Below, piece by piece: positions 8,379 to 16,214 of a DNA stretch of 64,000 nt (position 1 is the first letter of the stretch; every line of letters starts with the position of its first letter). The stretch is taken from positions 248,001 through 312,000 of the forward strand of contig LMAJ01000004.1 in the NCBI GenBank assembly GCA_001507425.1. Reading direction: 5' to 3'. The DNA comes from Flavobacteriaceae bacterium CRH. GTDB lineage: Bacteria > Bacteroidota > Bacteroidia > Flavobacteriales > Flavobacteriaceae. Under the pieces are notes generated by a model that was given only the letters and a program-made list of their open reading frames with translations, ran no database searches and was not told where the DNA came from. Made by a program: the position numbers and the translations under genes.

Positions 8379-8747
8379 CTATTTTTCTTCTTTTGGATTT
8401 TCAATCATGGCCAGGATTTCGCGTAATTCATCTGCCGAAATTTTTTCTTCTTTGGCAAAAAACGAAACCATATTTTTATAGGAGCTATTAAAATAGTTGT
8501 CTATAGCAGTTTTCATATACTTCTTGCTATATGCTTCTAAAGTTATTATCGGGAAATACTGATGTGTGTTTCCAAAAGCATTATGACCCACAAAACCCTT
8601 TTCTTCAAGATTACGAACAATAGTCGAAAGGCTATTGTAATGCGGTTGATCTTCAGTAATTTCTGCCTGAACTTCTTTTACAAATGCTTTTTTAAGCTTC
8701 CATAAAATGTGCATAATTTCTTCTTCTTTGTTGGTTAACTTTTGCAT
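8379..8747 (-). CDS. BlaI/MecI/CopY-family repressor, copy B
   Basis: A 122-residue repressor, first gene of the four- or five-gene minus-strand operon and nearly identical to copy A. The winged-helix domain fills about residues 1-75 and the dimerisation part the rest. Its ATG is at 8745-8747 and the partner BlaR1 starts 14 nt downstream. The upstream region carries two palindromes with the promoter -7 box between or inside them, the classic autoregulated arrangement for this family. Confidence 0.93.
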   Translation of the reverse strand: MQKLTNKEEEIMHILWKLKKAFVKEVQAEITEDQPHYNSLSTIVRNLEEKGFVGHNAFGNTHQYFPIITLEAYSKKYMKTAIDNYFNSSYKNMVSFFAKEEKISADELREILAMIENPKEEK

Positions 8748-8772
8748 GTTTTCTAATTTTAATTCAAACCTA

Positions 8773-8810
8773 CAACTATTTTTTTAGTTATACAACTACA
8801 AATATAGTTA
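8773..8810. promoter_or_regulatory. Twin BlaI-type operators overlapping the blaI promoter
   Basis: Two 18-bp dyads, CAACTA-N6-TAGTTA at 8773-8790 and again at 8793-8810, are offset by exactly 20 bp (about two helical turns). The minus-strand -7 element TATATTTG (8799-8806) lies inside the second dyad, with TTA 17 bp upstream as a weak -33 element. BlaI/MecI dimers bind such dyads cooperatively, so the layout predicts tight autorepression. No copy of the dyad is visible upstream of the internal blaI copy A, so copy A depends on read-through. Confidence 0.8.
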
Positions 8811-8911
8811 TTTAACTAAAAAATAAGTTTGAATTGACTTAAGTGCATAAAAAGGTACTTCAAATTTAAATGTAATAAATTGAATATTAGTATTTTATGT
8901 AAAATAAAATT

Positions 8912-10153
8912 TTAAGAAACTTTTTCGTCGAGCAAAGCTTTCTTAATCCAGATACAACAAAGTGTTGCAATAATACCAATGCAAGCCATAAAAAGCCAAT
9001 TGGATTGATAGCCTTTCCAGTCAATAATTCCAAAACCAACTTTTGAACTTATAATATGGGACAAACTAAAACTCATGGTATAAAGTGCCATATAACGCCC
9101 TTCCTGGCCACGTGGCGCCCGGCTCAAAGCAAATGCATTCGAAAAAGGAAAGGTTAAAATTTCTCCTATTGAAAAACAAATCATGCTTATAACTAATATT
9201 CCGGCCCATACATTAATCAACAACAAAAAGAAACTAAAAGCCATTATGAATGATCCGAGAATAATAACCCGAATTTTAGCAAAACCTTTTCTTTCCATAA
9301 AACCAACCGTTGGAACTTCGAAAGCAAAAATTATAAGTCCGTTTAAAGTCATTAATAATCCGGTCTGGAATTCGCTTAAACCAAATTTTTTAAAATGATA
9401 AATTGGTAGTGTTGTAAATAATTGAAAGAAAATCATCGCGGTTATAAAGCTCACAAATAAGAAAACCCAAAAAATACGATCATGAAAAACCGATTTTATT
9501 GCTGCAGGAATTTCAATTTTATCGTTTTGCACGTTCTTTTTCTTCTCCTTAACTAATAAAGCAAAAATTGAAATCGAAATAATACAGGAAGCCCCGTCGA
9601 TCCAAAAAAGCCCCCTATAGCCAATTCCCATAATAATTAAACCTCCCAAAGCTGGTCCGGCAGCAAAACCTAAATTTACCGCTAAACGTACTAAAGTTAA
9701 GGCACGGGTTCTGTTTTCCGGTTTTGCATAAGCACTCAACGAAACAAACATTGCTGGCCTAAACATATCTGCAATTGTCATTAAAACAAACATTGCAAAA
9801 CACAATGCCCAGAAACTTGTAATATATTGTATAAAGAAAAGCGCAATACCACTGGTGAACAAGCTGAAAACCATGATCTTATAAAACCCAATTTTATCAG
9901 ATAATTTTCCACCAAGCCATGAACCCAACATTGATCCTAATCCAAAAGAAACCATTATCCAACTTACATCATCCAAATCAAAATGCAGATCCTCATTTAA
10001 ATATTTTGACAAAAAAGGAAGCACCATCGTTCCGGCACGATTAATAAAAGTAACAAGGGTAAGTATCCAAATTTCTCTTGAAAATCCTCTAAAATTATTG
10101 ATATATTGGTTAAAAGCGGTTTTGAGCATTATAAATGAAGTTATTTGCTGCAA
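8912..10153 (-). CDS. MFS transporter (drug-efflux type)
   Basis: A 12-helix major facilitator of about 405-413 residues. The loop 2-3 motif A is seen as GSWLGGKLSDKIGFYKI and the sequence RPAMFVSLSAYAKPENRTRALTLVRLAVNLGFAAGPALGG is typical of the MdtH/YfcJ-like group. The first ATG (10151-10153) gives MQQITSFI...; the next, MLKTAFNQYINNFRG (10127-10129), is an equally likely start and avoids overlap with the divergent gene's upstream region. Substrate unknown. Confidence 0.88.
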   Translation of the reverse strand: MQQITSFIMLKTAFNQYINNFRGFSREIWILTLVTFINRAGTMVLPFLSKYLNEDLHFDLDDVSWIMVSFGLGSMLGSWLGGKLSDKIGFYKIMVFSLFTSGIALFFIQYITSFWALCFAMFVLMTIADMFRPAMFVSLSAYAKPENRTRALTLVRLAVNLGFAAGPALGGLIIMGIGYRGLFWIDGASCIISISIFALLVKEKKKNVQNDKIEIPAAIKSVFHDRIFWVFLFVSFITAMIFFQLFTTLPIYHFKKFGLSEFQTGLLMTLNGLIIFAFEVPTVGFMERKGFAKIRVIILGSFIMAFSFFLLLINVWAGILVISMICFSIGEILTFPFSNAFALSRAPRGQEGRYMALYTMSFSLSHIISSKVGFGIIDWKGYQSNWLFMACIGIIATLCCIWIKKALLDEKVS

Positions 10154-10227
10154 AGTTAGGAAACTTTGTCGGGTATAGCGGTTGGTGCTTTGTTACTTTT
10201 AAACTATTTTTGCTCAAAATTTCAAAG

Positions 10228-10827
10228 ATGAAAAATGGTATTGCTTTTTTAGTATTGCTGGTTTTTAATTTTTGCTTTAGCCAAAGTAAATTTAATAAAA
10301 CGGATGCAGAAGAATTTCAGAAAACAATAAACTCAGAATATGCTGACGCTAAGACAAGTCCGTTGATGGAAGAAGATCTAAAAACTTTTAAAAGTTTAGA
10401 TTTTTACCCAGTCGATGCGAATTATTTTGTGAATGCAAAGTTTGTAAAAGCAAAGAATGAAAAAGTTTTTGAAATGAAAACAACCGGAACGAGAACTCCA
10501 AAATATATAAAATACGGAACTCTTTTTTTTACTTTAAACGGTGTATTATTGCAATTGAATGTTTATAGAAACATTGAGCTCTCTAAAACAAAAGAATATA
10601 AAGATCATTTGTTTTTGCCATTTTCAGATTTAACTTCGGGAAAAGAAAGTTATATAGGAGGAAGGTATATAGATTTGAAAATTCCGAAAGGAAATACTAT
10701 TGCAGTAGATTTTAATCAGGCTTATAATCCGTATTGTGCTTATAATCATAAATATTCCTGTCCGCTTGTTCCTTTGGAAAATGATTTGAATGTTGAGATT
10801 AAAGCCGGAGTGAAAACATTTCATTAA
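10228..10827 (+). CDS. Exported DUF1684 family protein
   Basis: A 199-residue protein if translation starts at the ATG at 10228, which gives a clean signal peptide (MKNGIAFLVLLVFNFCFSQ). The longer frame from 10135 would bury that signal and overlap the divergent MFS gene. The DUF1684 core is visible as the segment FTLNGVLLQLNVY, LFLPFSDLTSGKESYIGGRY and AYNPYCAYNHKYSCPLVP, the last being the conserved NPYCAYN.. C-P signature. Molecular function is unknown. The stop overlaps the start of the TatD gene by one base, so the two are coupled. Confidence 0.88.
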   Translation: MKNGIAFLVLLVFNFCFSQSKFNKTDAEEFQKTINSEYADAKTSPLMEEDLKTFKSLDFYPVDANYFVNAKFVKAKNEKVFEMKTTGTRTPKYIKYGTLFFTLNGVLLQLNVYRNIELSKTKEYKDHLFLPFSDLTSGKESYIGGRYIDLKIPKGNTIAVDFNQAYNPYCAYNHKYSCPLVPLENDLNVEIKAGVKTFH

Positions 10828-11468
10828 TGGAATTCTTTAATTTTCATACTCATCAAGTTACCAATCAACCTGATGTTTTAGAGTTGGTTAACCAATATCC
10901 GAATGAATTTAATGCTTCAGTTCCGTTTTATTCGATCGGAATTCATCCCTGGTATATTGTAGAAAACAGAATTGATGCCGATTTGAAAATTATTGAAGAG
11001 AAATTGCAAACCGAAAATTGTCTGGCAATTGGTGAATGTGGTTTAGATAAACGAATTGAAATTCCGTTAGAATTACAGCTTTCCGTTTTTGAAAAACAAT
11101 TGATTTTAGCCGAAAAATATAAAAAACCTGTAGTAATACATTGCGTTGCCGCTTTTCAGGAAGTTATAGCGATCAAGAAGAAAATGAAAATTTCAGTTCC
11201 GATGATTATGCATGGTTTTTCTAAAAACAATCAAATTGCAGAACAACTTATTGCGGCAGGATTTTATATTTCGTTTGGAAAATATTTACTCAGAAATCCG
11301 GATTTGAAAACTGTTTTTCAGAATATTCCAAATGATCGTTTTTTTCTGGAAACAGATACGATCGAAGAAAGTATTAAACAGGTTTATGATGTAGCAGCAG
11401 AATATAAAAATATAACAATCAAAGAATTAGAAGAGATTATCTCAAGTAATTTTAAATGTTTATTTTAG
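10827..11468 (+). CDS. TatD-family metal-dependent hydrolase
   Basis: A 213-residue TIM-barrel hydrolase, shorter than the usual 255-265. The metal ligands include FHTH (H7, H9), the E of AIGECGLD, H of VVIHCVAAF, H of MIMHGFS and D of FLETDT. TatD proteins are deoxyribonucleases or deacylases involved in DNA quality control. The start overlaps the DUF1684 stop (TAATG). The stop lies a few bases before a heptamer tandem repeat. Confidence 0.88.
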   Translation: MEFFNFHTHQVTNQPDVLELVNQYPNEFNASVPFYSIGIHPWYIVENRIDADLKIIEEKLQTENCLAIGECGLDKRIEIPLELQLSVFEKQLILAEKYKKPVVIHCVAAFQEVIAIKKKMKISVPMIMHGFSKNNQIAEQLIAAGFYISFGKYLLRNPDLKTVFQNIPNDRFFLETDTIEESIKQVYDVAAEYKNITIKELEEIISSNFKCLF

Positions 11469-11471
11469 ATT

Positions 11472-11576
11472 AAAGAGTAAAGAGTAAAGAGTAAAGAGGA
11501 AAGAGGAAAGAGGAAAGAGGAAAGAGGAAAGAGGAAAGAGGAAAGAGGAAAGAGGAAAGAGGAAAGAGGAAAGTGT
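11472..11576. repeat. Heptanucleotide tandem repeat (AAAGAGK)n
   Basis: Fourteen exact 7-bp units, three AAAGAGT then eleven AAAGAGG (11472-11569), and a degenerate fifteenth (AAAGTGT). It lies between the TatD stop and the TcdA start. The run is pure enough to be a variable-number locus. Long minus-strand frames over it (repeating Leu-Ser-Ser-Phe) are artefacts. Confidence 0.95.
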
Positions 11577-11589
11577 AGAGAAGATAACC

Positions 11590-11648
11590 TTGAAACTTGA
11601 AACAAACAAAACTTGAAACAAACAAAACCTGAAACAAAATAAACAAAA
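11590..11648. repeat. GAAAC-type simple repeat spacer
   Basis: Repeating units of CTTGAAACAAACAAAA / CCTGAAACAAA just upstream of tcdA. The same vocabulary recurs at 14162-14218 and 49093-49145, always between genes. Confidence 0.75.
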
Positions 11649-11658
11649 GAATATATAT

Positions 11659-12372
11659 ATGGCAGAGTGGACAGAAAGAGCCGAGCTTTTATTTACAAAA
11701 GAAGGATTACAAAATTTGAAAAATGCCAATGTTTTGGTAGTAGGTTTGGGTGGAGTAGGATCGTTTGCAGCTGAATTTTTAGCAAGAGCAGGAGTAGGAA
11801 ACATGACAATTGTTGATGGCGATGTTGTTGATATTACCAATATTAACAGACAATTACCCGCTTTGCATTCGACAGTTGGCCAGCCAAAAATTAAGATTGT
11901 CGGAGATCGTTTAATGGATATCAATCCGGAATTAAAACTGACTCGTGTAGAGGAATTTTTATCTCCTGAACGCGCTTTTGAGATCGTTTCTCCAGAATTT
12001 GATTATGTTTTAGATTGTATTGACAGTATTACTCCAAAACTAAATTTAATTATTGCAGCAAAACGCAAAAGAGTTAAAATTATCAGCAGTATGGGCGCCG
12101 GCGGAAAAATGCTGGCATCGAAAGTAAAAGTTAGCGATATTTCAAAAACAATCAATTGCTATTTCTCAAAAGCAATTCGTAAACGTTTAAAAGAAGTAAA
12201 AATCAATAAATTGAAAGTGGTTTTTTCATCTGAAATTCAGGACGAAAAAAGTCTGAAACTAACGGACGGTAAAAACTTCAAAAAATCATTTTACGGAACC
12301 AATAGCTATATGCCGGGTTTATTTGGCCTTCATGCCGCAGAAACAGTAATTAGATATTTACTTAAAAAATAA
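11659..12372 (+). CDS. tcdA: tRNA threonylcarbamoyladenosine dehydratase TcdA
   Basis: A 237-residue E1-like enzyme of the ThiF/MoeB superfamily. The nucleotide-binding glycine motif is GLGGVGSFAAEF (29-40), followed by the acidic D53 and NINRQ (61-65), the ATP/Mg-binding signature. SSMGAGGK and the closing SYMPGLFGLHAAETVIRYL fit TcdA (CsdL) rather than ThiF. TcdA cyclises t6A37 of tRNA to ct6A in an ATP-dependent step. It stands alone between repeat-filled spacers. Confidence 0.92.
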   Translation: MAEWTERAELLFTKEGLQNLKNANVLVVGLGGVGSFAAEFLARAGVGNMTIVDGDVVDITNINRQLPALHSTVGQPKIKIVGDRLMDINPELKLTRVEEFLSPERAFEIVSPEFDYVLDCIDSITPKLNLIIAAKRKRVKIISSMGAGGKMLASKVKVSDISKTINCYFSKAIRKRLKEVKINKLKVVFSSEIQDEKSLKLTDGKNFKKSFYGTNSYMPGLFGLHAAETVIRYLLKK

Positions 12373-12373
12373 A

Positions 12374-12456
12374 GTTACTAAGATACTAAGATTCTAAGTT
12401 GCTAAGCTTTTAGCCAAAAGAACCTTAGAATCTTAGTATCTCAGAACCTTAGCACC
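12374..12456. repeat. Imperfect inverted repeat built from CTAAGAT-like units
   Basis: The left arm (GTTACTAAGATACTAAGATT, then CTAAGTTGCTAAGC) faces a right arm of CTTAGAATCTTAGTATCTC and AGAACCTTAGC, around AGCCAAAAG. It can form a long interrupted stem and follows the tcdA stop, so it may end that transcript. Confidence 0.7.
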
Positions 12457-12465
12457 TTTAAAAAA

Positions 12466-13128
12466 ATGATTAAAACAGTAATTTTTGATATGGACGGCGT
12501 AATTGTCGATACAGAACCCGTTCACCGTTATGCTTATTACAAACAATTTTCAGAATTAAATATCGAAGTAACTGAAGAAATGTATACTTCGTTTACCGGA
12601 TTTTCTACACGAAATACATTTCAGACATTAAAAGGTTTTTTTCCAACGATCGAGCATGAAGTTGAAGATTTGATTCAGCGAAAAAGAAGCATTTTTAATG
12701 ATGCTTTTGATACTAAAGAAGATTTGTATTTATTAGAAGGTGTAGAAGATTTGATTAAAGATTTGTATGCTAACGGAATTCAGTTGATTTTAGCTTCTTC
12801 AGCATCAAAAGTAACTATTGAGCGTGTTTTTACACGATTTAATTTGCATCAATATTTTACACACATTGTAAGTGGTGAAGATTTTCCGCAATCAAAACCT
12901 AATCCGGCTATTTTTCTTCATGCAGCTTCACTATCAATTGCTCCAAAAGAAAATTGTATTATTATAGAAGACAGTACAAATGGAGTAAAGGCAGCAAAAG
13001 CCGCAGGAATATTTTGTGTAGGTTATAACAGTCATCATTCTAAAATGCAGGATTTATCTGATGCAGACTTGATTATCAATGAGTTTAATGAATTAAATGC
13101 GCAAAAAATATCACAGTTAGGAACTTGA
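12466..13128 (+). CDS. HAD-family phosphatase (beta-phosphoglucomutase-like)
   Basis: A 220-residue HAD hydrolase with a helical cap. Motif I is FDMDGVIVDTE (D8 nucleophile, D10 acid), motif II is LASSAS, motif III is the K of QSKPNP and motif IV is IEDSTNGVKAA. The subfamily includes beta-phosphoglucomutases and small-sugar phosphatases; the substrate is not determined by the sequence. Confidence 0.9.
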   Translation: MIKTVIFDMDGVIVDTEPVHRYAYYKQFSELNIEVTEEMYTSFTGFSTRNTFQTLKGFFPTIEHEVEDLIQRKRSIFNDAFDTKEDLYLLEGVEDLIKDLYANGIQLILASSASKVTIERVFTRFNLHQYFTHIVSGEDFPQSKPNPAIFLHAASLSIAPKENCIIIEDSTNGVKAAKAAGIFCVGYNSHHSKMQDLSDADLIINEFNELNAQKISQLGT

Positions 13129-13167
13129 ATTATATAAAATTTAACATTCGTTCGCTAATTGAATTTG

Positions 13168-13175
13168 TAAATTTG
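13168..13175 (+). promoter_or_regulatory. Promoter -7 element of the DUF2911 gene
   Basis: TAAATTTG matches the Bacteroidota TAnnTTTG consensus, with TTC (13147-13149) 18 bp upstream as a weak -33 element. It predicts a short leader before the ATG at 13199. Confidence 0.6.
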
Positions 13176-13198
13176 AACAAAACAAATAAACTCAAAAA

Positions 13199-14041
13199 AT
13201 GAAGAAACTACTTATTGCACTGGCTATTATTTTAGCTCCTTTTACTATAGAGGCGCAAATAAAAACGCCACAAGCAAGTCCAAAAGCTTATATAAAACAA
13301 ACGGTTGGTTTAACCGATGTTGAAGTTACTTATTCAAGACCGGGAGCAAGAGGCAGAGCGGTTTTTGGAAACTTGGTGCCGTTTGGTAAATTATGGAGAA
13401 CCGGAGCTAATGAAAACACTGTTATTAATTTTAGTGACGATGTTGTTATTGACGGTAAAACATTAAAAAAAGGAAAATATGCAATTTATACAATTCCTAA
13501 GATCGAAAGCTGGGAAGTAATTTTTTATCTTTCTACTGATAACTGGGGATTGCCTGAAAACTGGAGCGATGCTTATGTTGCTTTAAGAACTACGGTTAAA
13601 GAAGATGCTTTACCAACTCCGGTTGAAACTTTTACAATTGGAATTAATGGTTTAGATCCTAATTTTGCATATTTAGACATGGCTTGGGAAAACTCTCATG
13701 TTGCCTTAAAATTTGAAGTTCCAACTACAAAAAGTGCCATTGCAAGCATCGAAAAAACGTTAGGCGGACCAACTTCAAATGATTATTATGCTGCATCGCA
13801 GTATTTGTTCCAGTCAAATGGAAATATCGAAACTGCAAGAGTTTATGTAGATAAAGCATTGGATATGAGTACTGATAAACCTTATTTTATTTCAAGATTG
13901 AAATCCTTGATTCAGGCAAAACAAGGTGATAAAAAAGGGGCAATCGAAACGGCTAAAGCTTCATTAGCAGCAGCAGAAACGGCTAACAATCAGGATTACG
14001 TAAAAATGAATAAAGATAGTATTGCGGAGTGGAGTAGATAA
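13199..14041 (+). CDS. Exported DUF2911 protein with C-terminal helical repeats
   Basis: A 280-residue protein with a signal peptide (MKKLLIALAIILAPFTIEA). Residues about 21-165 are the DUF2911 domain, with VTYSRPGARGRAVFG, LVPFGKLWRTGANENT and IYTIPKIESWEVIFY. The C-terminal 100 residues (YYAASQYLFQSNGNIETA ... DKKGAIETAKASLAAAE) look like two tetratricopeptide-type helical pairs. DUF2911 proteins are common in Bacteroidota and their function is unknown. Confidence 0.9.
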   Translation: MKKLLIALAIILAPFTIEAQIKTPQASPKAYIKQTVGLTDVEVTYSRPGARGRAVFGNLVPFGKLWRTGANENTVINFSDDVVIDGKTLKKGKYAIYTIPKIESWEVIFYLSTDNWGLPENWSDAYVALRTTVKEDALPTPVETFTIGINGLDPNFAYLDMAWENSHVALKFEVPTTKSAIASIEKTLGGPTSNDYYAASQYLFQSNGNIETARVYVDKALDMSTDKPYFISRLKSLIQAKQGDKKGAIETAKASLAAAETANNQDYVKMNKDSIAEWSR

Positions 14042-14048
14042 TAAATAC

Positions 14049-14109
14049 TAAATTCCAATATTTTAAAATTCCAAATTCTAAAGTTTAGCTTTAGAATTTG
14101 GAGTTTTTT
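14049..14109. repeat. AAATTCC-type hairpin
   Basis: AATTCCAA/AATTCCAAATTCTAAA faces TTTAGAATTTGGAGTTTTTTT around AGTTTAGC. It follows the DUF2911 stop, ends in a T run and probably acts as its terminator. A sister copy lies at 47451-47509. Confidence 0.7.
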
Positions 14110-14161
14110 TATGGTTTGGTGAGTAATCGTAAAGTGTGTGTTATAAAATGACACAAGCAGC

Positions 14162-14218
14162 TCAACCTGAAACCTGAAACAAACAAAAATCTGAAACAAA
14201 CAAAAACCTGAAACAAAA
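14162..14218. repeat. GAAAC-type simple repeat spacer
   Basis: Three to four units of ACCTGAAACAAACAAAAA, the same family as at 11590-11648 and 49093-49145. It sits between convergent genes. Confidence 0.75.
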
Positions 14219-14223
14219 GACCT

Positions 14224-14853
14224 CTAATTCATGCTCGGTGGTTCTGGAATCTTGATTTTTGTTTTTACTTTTTTAACGATCAGCAAATAAAATGTAATTC
14301 CTCCTAAAATAATCAGCAATGCAATCTGAAGTTGCCCTAAACTGTTATTTTCGTTATACATGGCATTTGCATTTGCTAATTTTGCTTTTCCTTCTTTAAT
14401 CTGAATTTCAGATAAAGATTCTAAAGTTTTTAAAGCATCATTACTGGCAAAGACAATTTTATTCCAGTTTTTATTTTCTACTTGATTGTTTATTTCTTTA
14501 CAGGAAGCCAGAAAATCATCAAAATATTCTTTTTCTTTATTGGTCAAAACGGTTTTAGCATACAGATCATCAATATTGTGAACGATATTTAAGGTATGAG
14601 TGATTTCACTTTTCTTAATATTATCACTCAAATCGAGTTTTTCGGCCTCGCTTTTTATAAAATGAAGTTCTTTAGAATATTGAAAAATATAATGTGCTAC
14701 TACCAATCGATCGTTATAAATCGCGTTGATGTTTTCGTTGACTTTTTTAGAATTTTGAAGTGTGTTGAAATTACTCAAAAGTATTATCAACATTATAATC
14801 AGCAAAATGAAAGCAGCTTTTGTTTTATTGCTATATTTATTTAGATCCTTCAT
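14224..14853 (-). CDS. Four-helix-bundle (MCP-type) sensor membrane protein without output domain
   Basis: A 209-residue protein with a membrane helix at about 13-31, a long helical extracytoplasmic segment (about 32-172) and a second membrane helix (about 176-194), followed by a short Lys-rich tail ending in PEPPSMN. This is the layout of the 4HB_MCP ligand-binding domain of chemotaxis receptors and histidine kinases, but no HAMP, kinase or signalling domain follows. It may interact with a separate signalling partner. Family assignment is from helix layout and sequence feel, so moderate. Confidence 0.7.
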   Translation of the reverse strand: MKDLNKYSNKTKAAFILLIIMLIILLSNFNTLQNSKKVNENINAIYNDRLVVAHYIFQYSKELHFIKSEAEKLDLSDNIKKSEITHTLNIVHNIDDLYAKTVLTNKEKEYFDDFLASCKEINNQVENKNWNKIVFASNDALKTLESLSEIQIKEGKAKLANANAMYNENNSLGQLQIALLIILGGITFYLLIVKKVKTKIKIPEPPSMN

Positions 14854-14960
14854 AATGCTAAATTAAAAATTTAATTTACAAATGATTAGCTTCTCAAAGA
14901 TAAAGCTTTTGATGTAGAATTTACAAAGTTATTCGATTCCAAAGTTTGGCATTTTGAATT

Positions 14961-15689
14961 TCAATTAATAAATTCCATTATAATTTTTAATGTTTCTACT
15001 TGTTGCTGTTCACGAGAAATTGTAGCTGAATTATCGCCCAATTGAAAACCATAATAACCAAATTGAGCATGATTTCCGCCTTTAATTTCTACAAATTTTG
15101 CAGTAACAGGAAGTTTAGCTTTATTTCTGAAAATTGATTTTTCATCTGCGACACCGTCATTCGAACCGTATATTTTCAATATTGGAATTGTACTTTTCGC
15201 AAGTGAAATATCTCTAGGATGCGTTGTTCCAATTAAAATCAATTTATCAATTAAATCCGGATTTTCTTTAACGAATTGTCCCGCCATTTTTCCTCCTTGC
15301 GAATGTCCGGCTAAAATATATGTTTTGTTTTTATCTGATAATAAACCCAATTGCTTTGGAAGTTCGTAACCATTTGAAGCTAATCTCCAGGGCATTTTAA
15401 TTAAATAAACTTTTATACCGTTTTCTGAAATTTTCCTGCATAAAGGCACATAAGCTTTAGGATCGACCATTGCGCCGGGATAAAAGATTAAGACTTTATC
15501 TGCAGTTTGTTTTGGTTCAAAAAGAAAATAGTTTTCATTGTCTTTTACGGAGATTTCAGCATTACTTTCTAATAAAGTCTTTGAAACTCCATGAGATTGA
15601 TAAGAATAAAATAGCCAAATCGTAAATAAAATGGCACAAGTGAACCATATTCTTTTTAATATCTTTAATATTTTATTCTTATTATTCAT
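14961..15689 (-). CDS. Membrane-anchored alpha/beta hydrolase
   Basis: A 242-residue alpha/beta-fold hydrolase behind one N-terminal membrane helix (about 12-28). The nucleophile elbow is GHSQGG (S130), the acid is probably D178 in YGSNDGVAD and the histidine H207 in KGGNHAQFGYYG. FYPGAMVDPKAY forms the oxyanion loop. This set fits the dienelactone-hydrolase-like/PF12695-type group. The active domain would be outside the cytoplasmic membrane. Substrate unknown. Confidence 0.88.
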   Translation of the reverse strand: MNNKNKILKILKRIWFTCAILFTIWLFYSYQSHGVSKTLLESNAEISVKDNENYFLFEPKQTADKVLIFYPGAMVDPKAYVPLCRKISENGIKVYLIKMPWRLASNGYELPKQLGLLSDKNKTYILAGHSQGGKMAGQFVKENPDLIDKLILIGTTHPRDISLAKSTIPILKIYGSNDGVADEKSIFRNKAKLPVTAKFVEIKGGNHAQFGYYGFQLGDNSATISREQQQVETLKIIMEFIN

Positions 15690-15723
15690 TTTAATAAAAG
15701 ATTTAATTGAACGAATATAATAT

Positions 15724-16203
15724 TTACTTTCTACTTATTAATTGCATTGTTTGCTTGTTTACTATTTCTTGTGCTCTGGCTTCAAATGATAAAGTTAGAC
15801 AATCCGCAATACTAATATAAACGATATGATTATCATCTTCGATATTTTTGTTTTTTTCCTGTGCCTCTAAATAACTATCCATTCCGGAGATTAAATATAC
15901 TGGATTTCCTTCCTGAAAAAGCTGCGTAGCAATTCCTCTTAGTCTTTGTTCAGCGACAAATTTTATTTCCTCGTCTTTGTAGTATAATAACATCATACAA
16001 TATGCAATAGAACATAGTTTTGCATCTTTAAACGCAGGATACTTTTCTAAAATATCTAAACCTTGATTGAGATTATCAAAACATTTTGTGTACAGTTGAG
16101 CTGAAATCGAATTCTCCTCAATTTCTTTAAGATCTGCAATATTTTGACTTTCAACTAGAACGGAGAAAAAGAATACTATTATCGAAAGACATTGTTTTAA
16201 CAT
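15724..16203 (-). CDS. Exported hypothetical protein
   Basis: A 159-residue protein starting with a signal peptide (MLKQCLSIIVFFFSVLVESQ). The rest is helical and acidic with several Cys (CFDNL, CSIAYCMML, DCLTLSF). I do not recognise the family. It starts 11 nt after the next hypothetical gene ends, so the two share a transcript. Confidence 0.65.
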   Translation of the reverse strand: MLKQCLSIIVFFFSVLVESQNIADLKEIEENSISAQLYTKCFDNLNQGLDILEKYPAFKDAKLCSIAYCMMLLYYKDEEIKFVAEQRLRGIATQLFQEGNPVYLISGMDSYLEAQEKNKNIEDDNHIVYISIADCLTLSFEARAQEIVNKQTMQLISRK

Positions 16204-16214
16204 AGTTTTCTTTA

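Noticed and set aside
3145..8747. A beta-lactam resistance operon in which BlaI/BlaR1 controls the serine hydrolase
   Set aside because: A terminator separates the hydrolase from the operon, no BlaI dyad lies upstream of it, and neither BlaR1 has a penicillin-binding sensor domain.
10135..10227. N-terminal extension of the DUF1684 protein
   Set aside because: It overlaps the divergent MFS gene start and hides a good signal peptide that begins at 10228.
11472..11576. CRISPR array
   Set aside because: The units are 7 bp and contiguous with no spacers.
11460..11924. 154-residue minus-strand frame over the heptamer repeat
   Set aside because: It is made of the repeat translated as Leu/Ser/Phe units and overlaps tcdA on the other strand.
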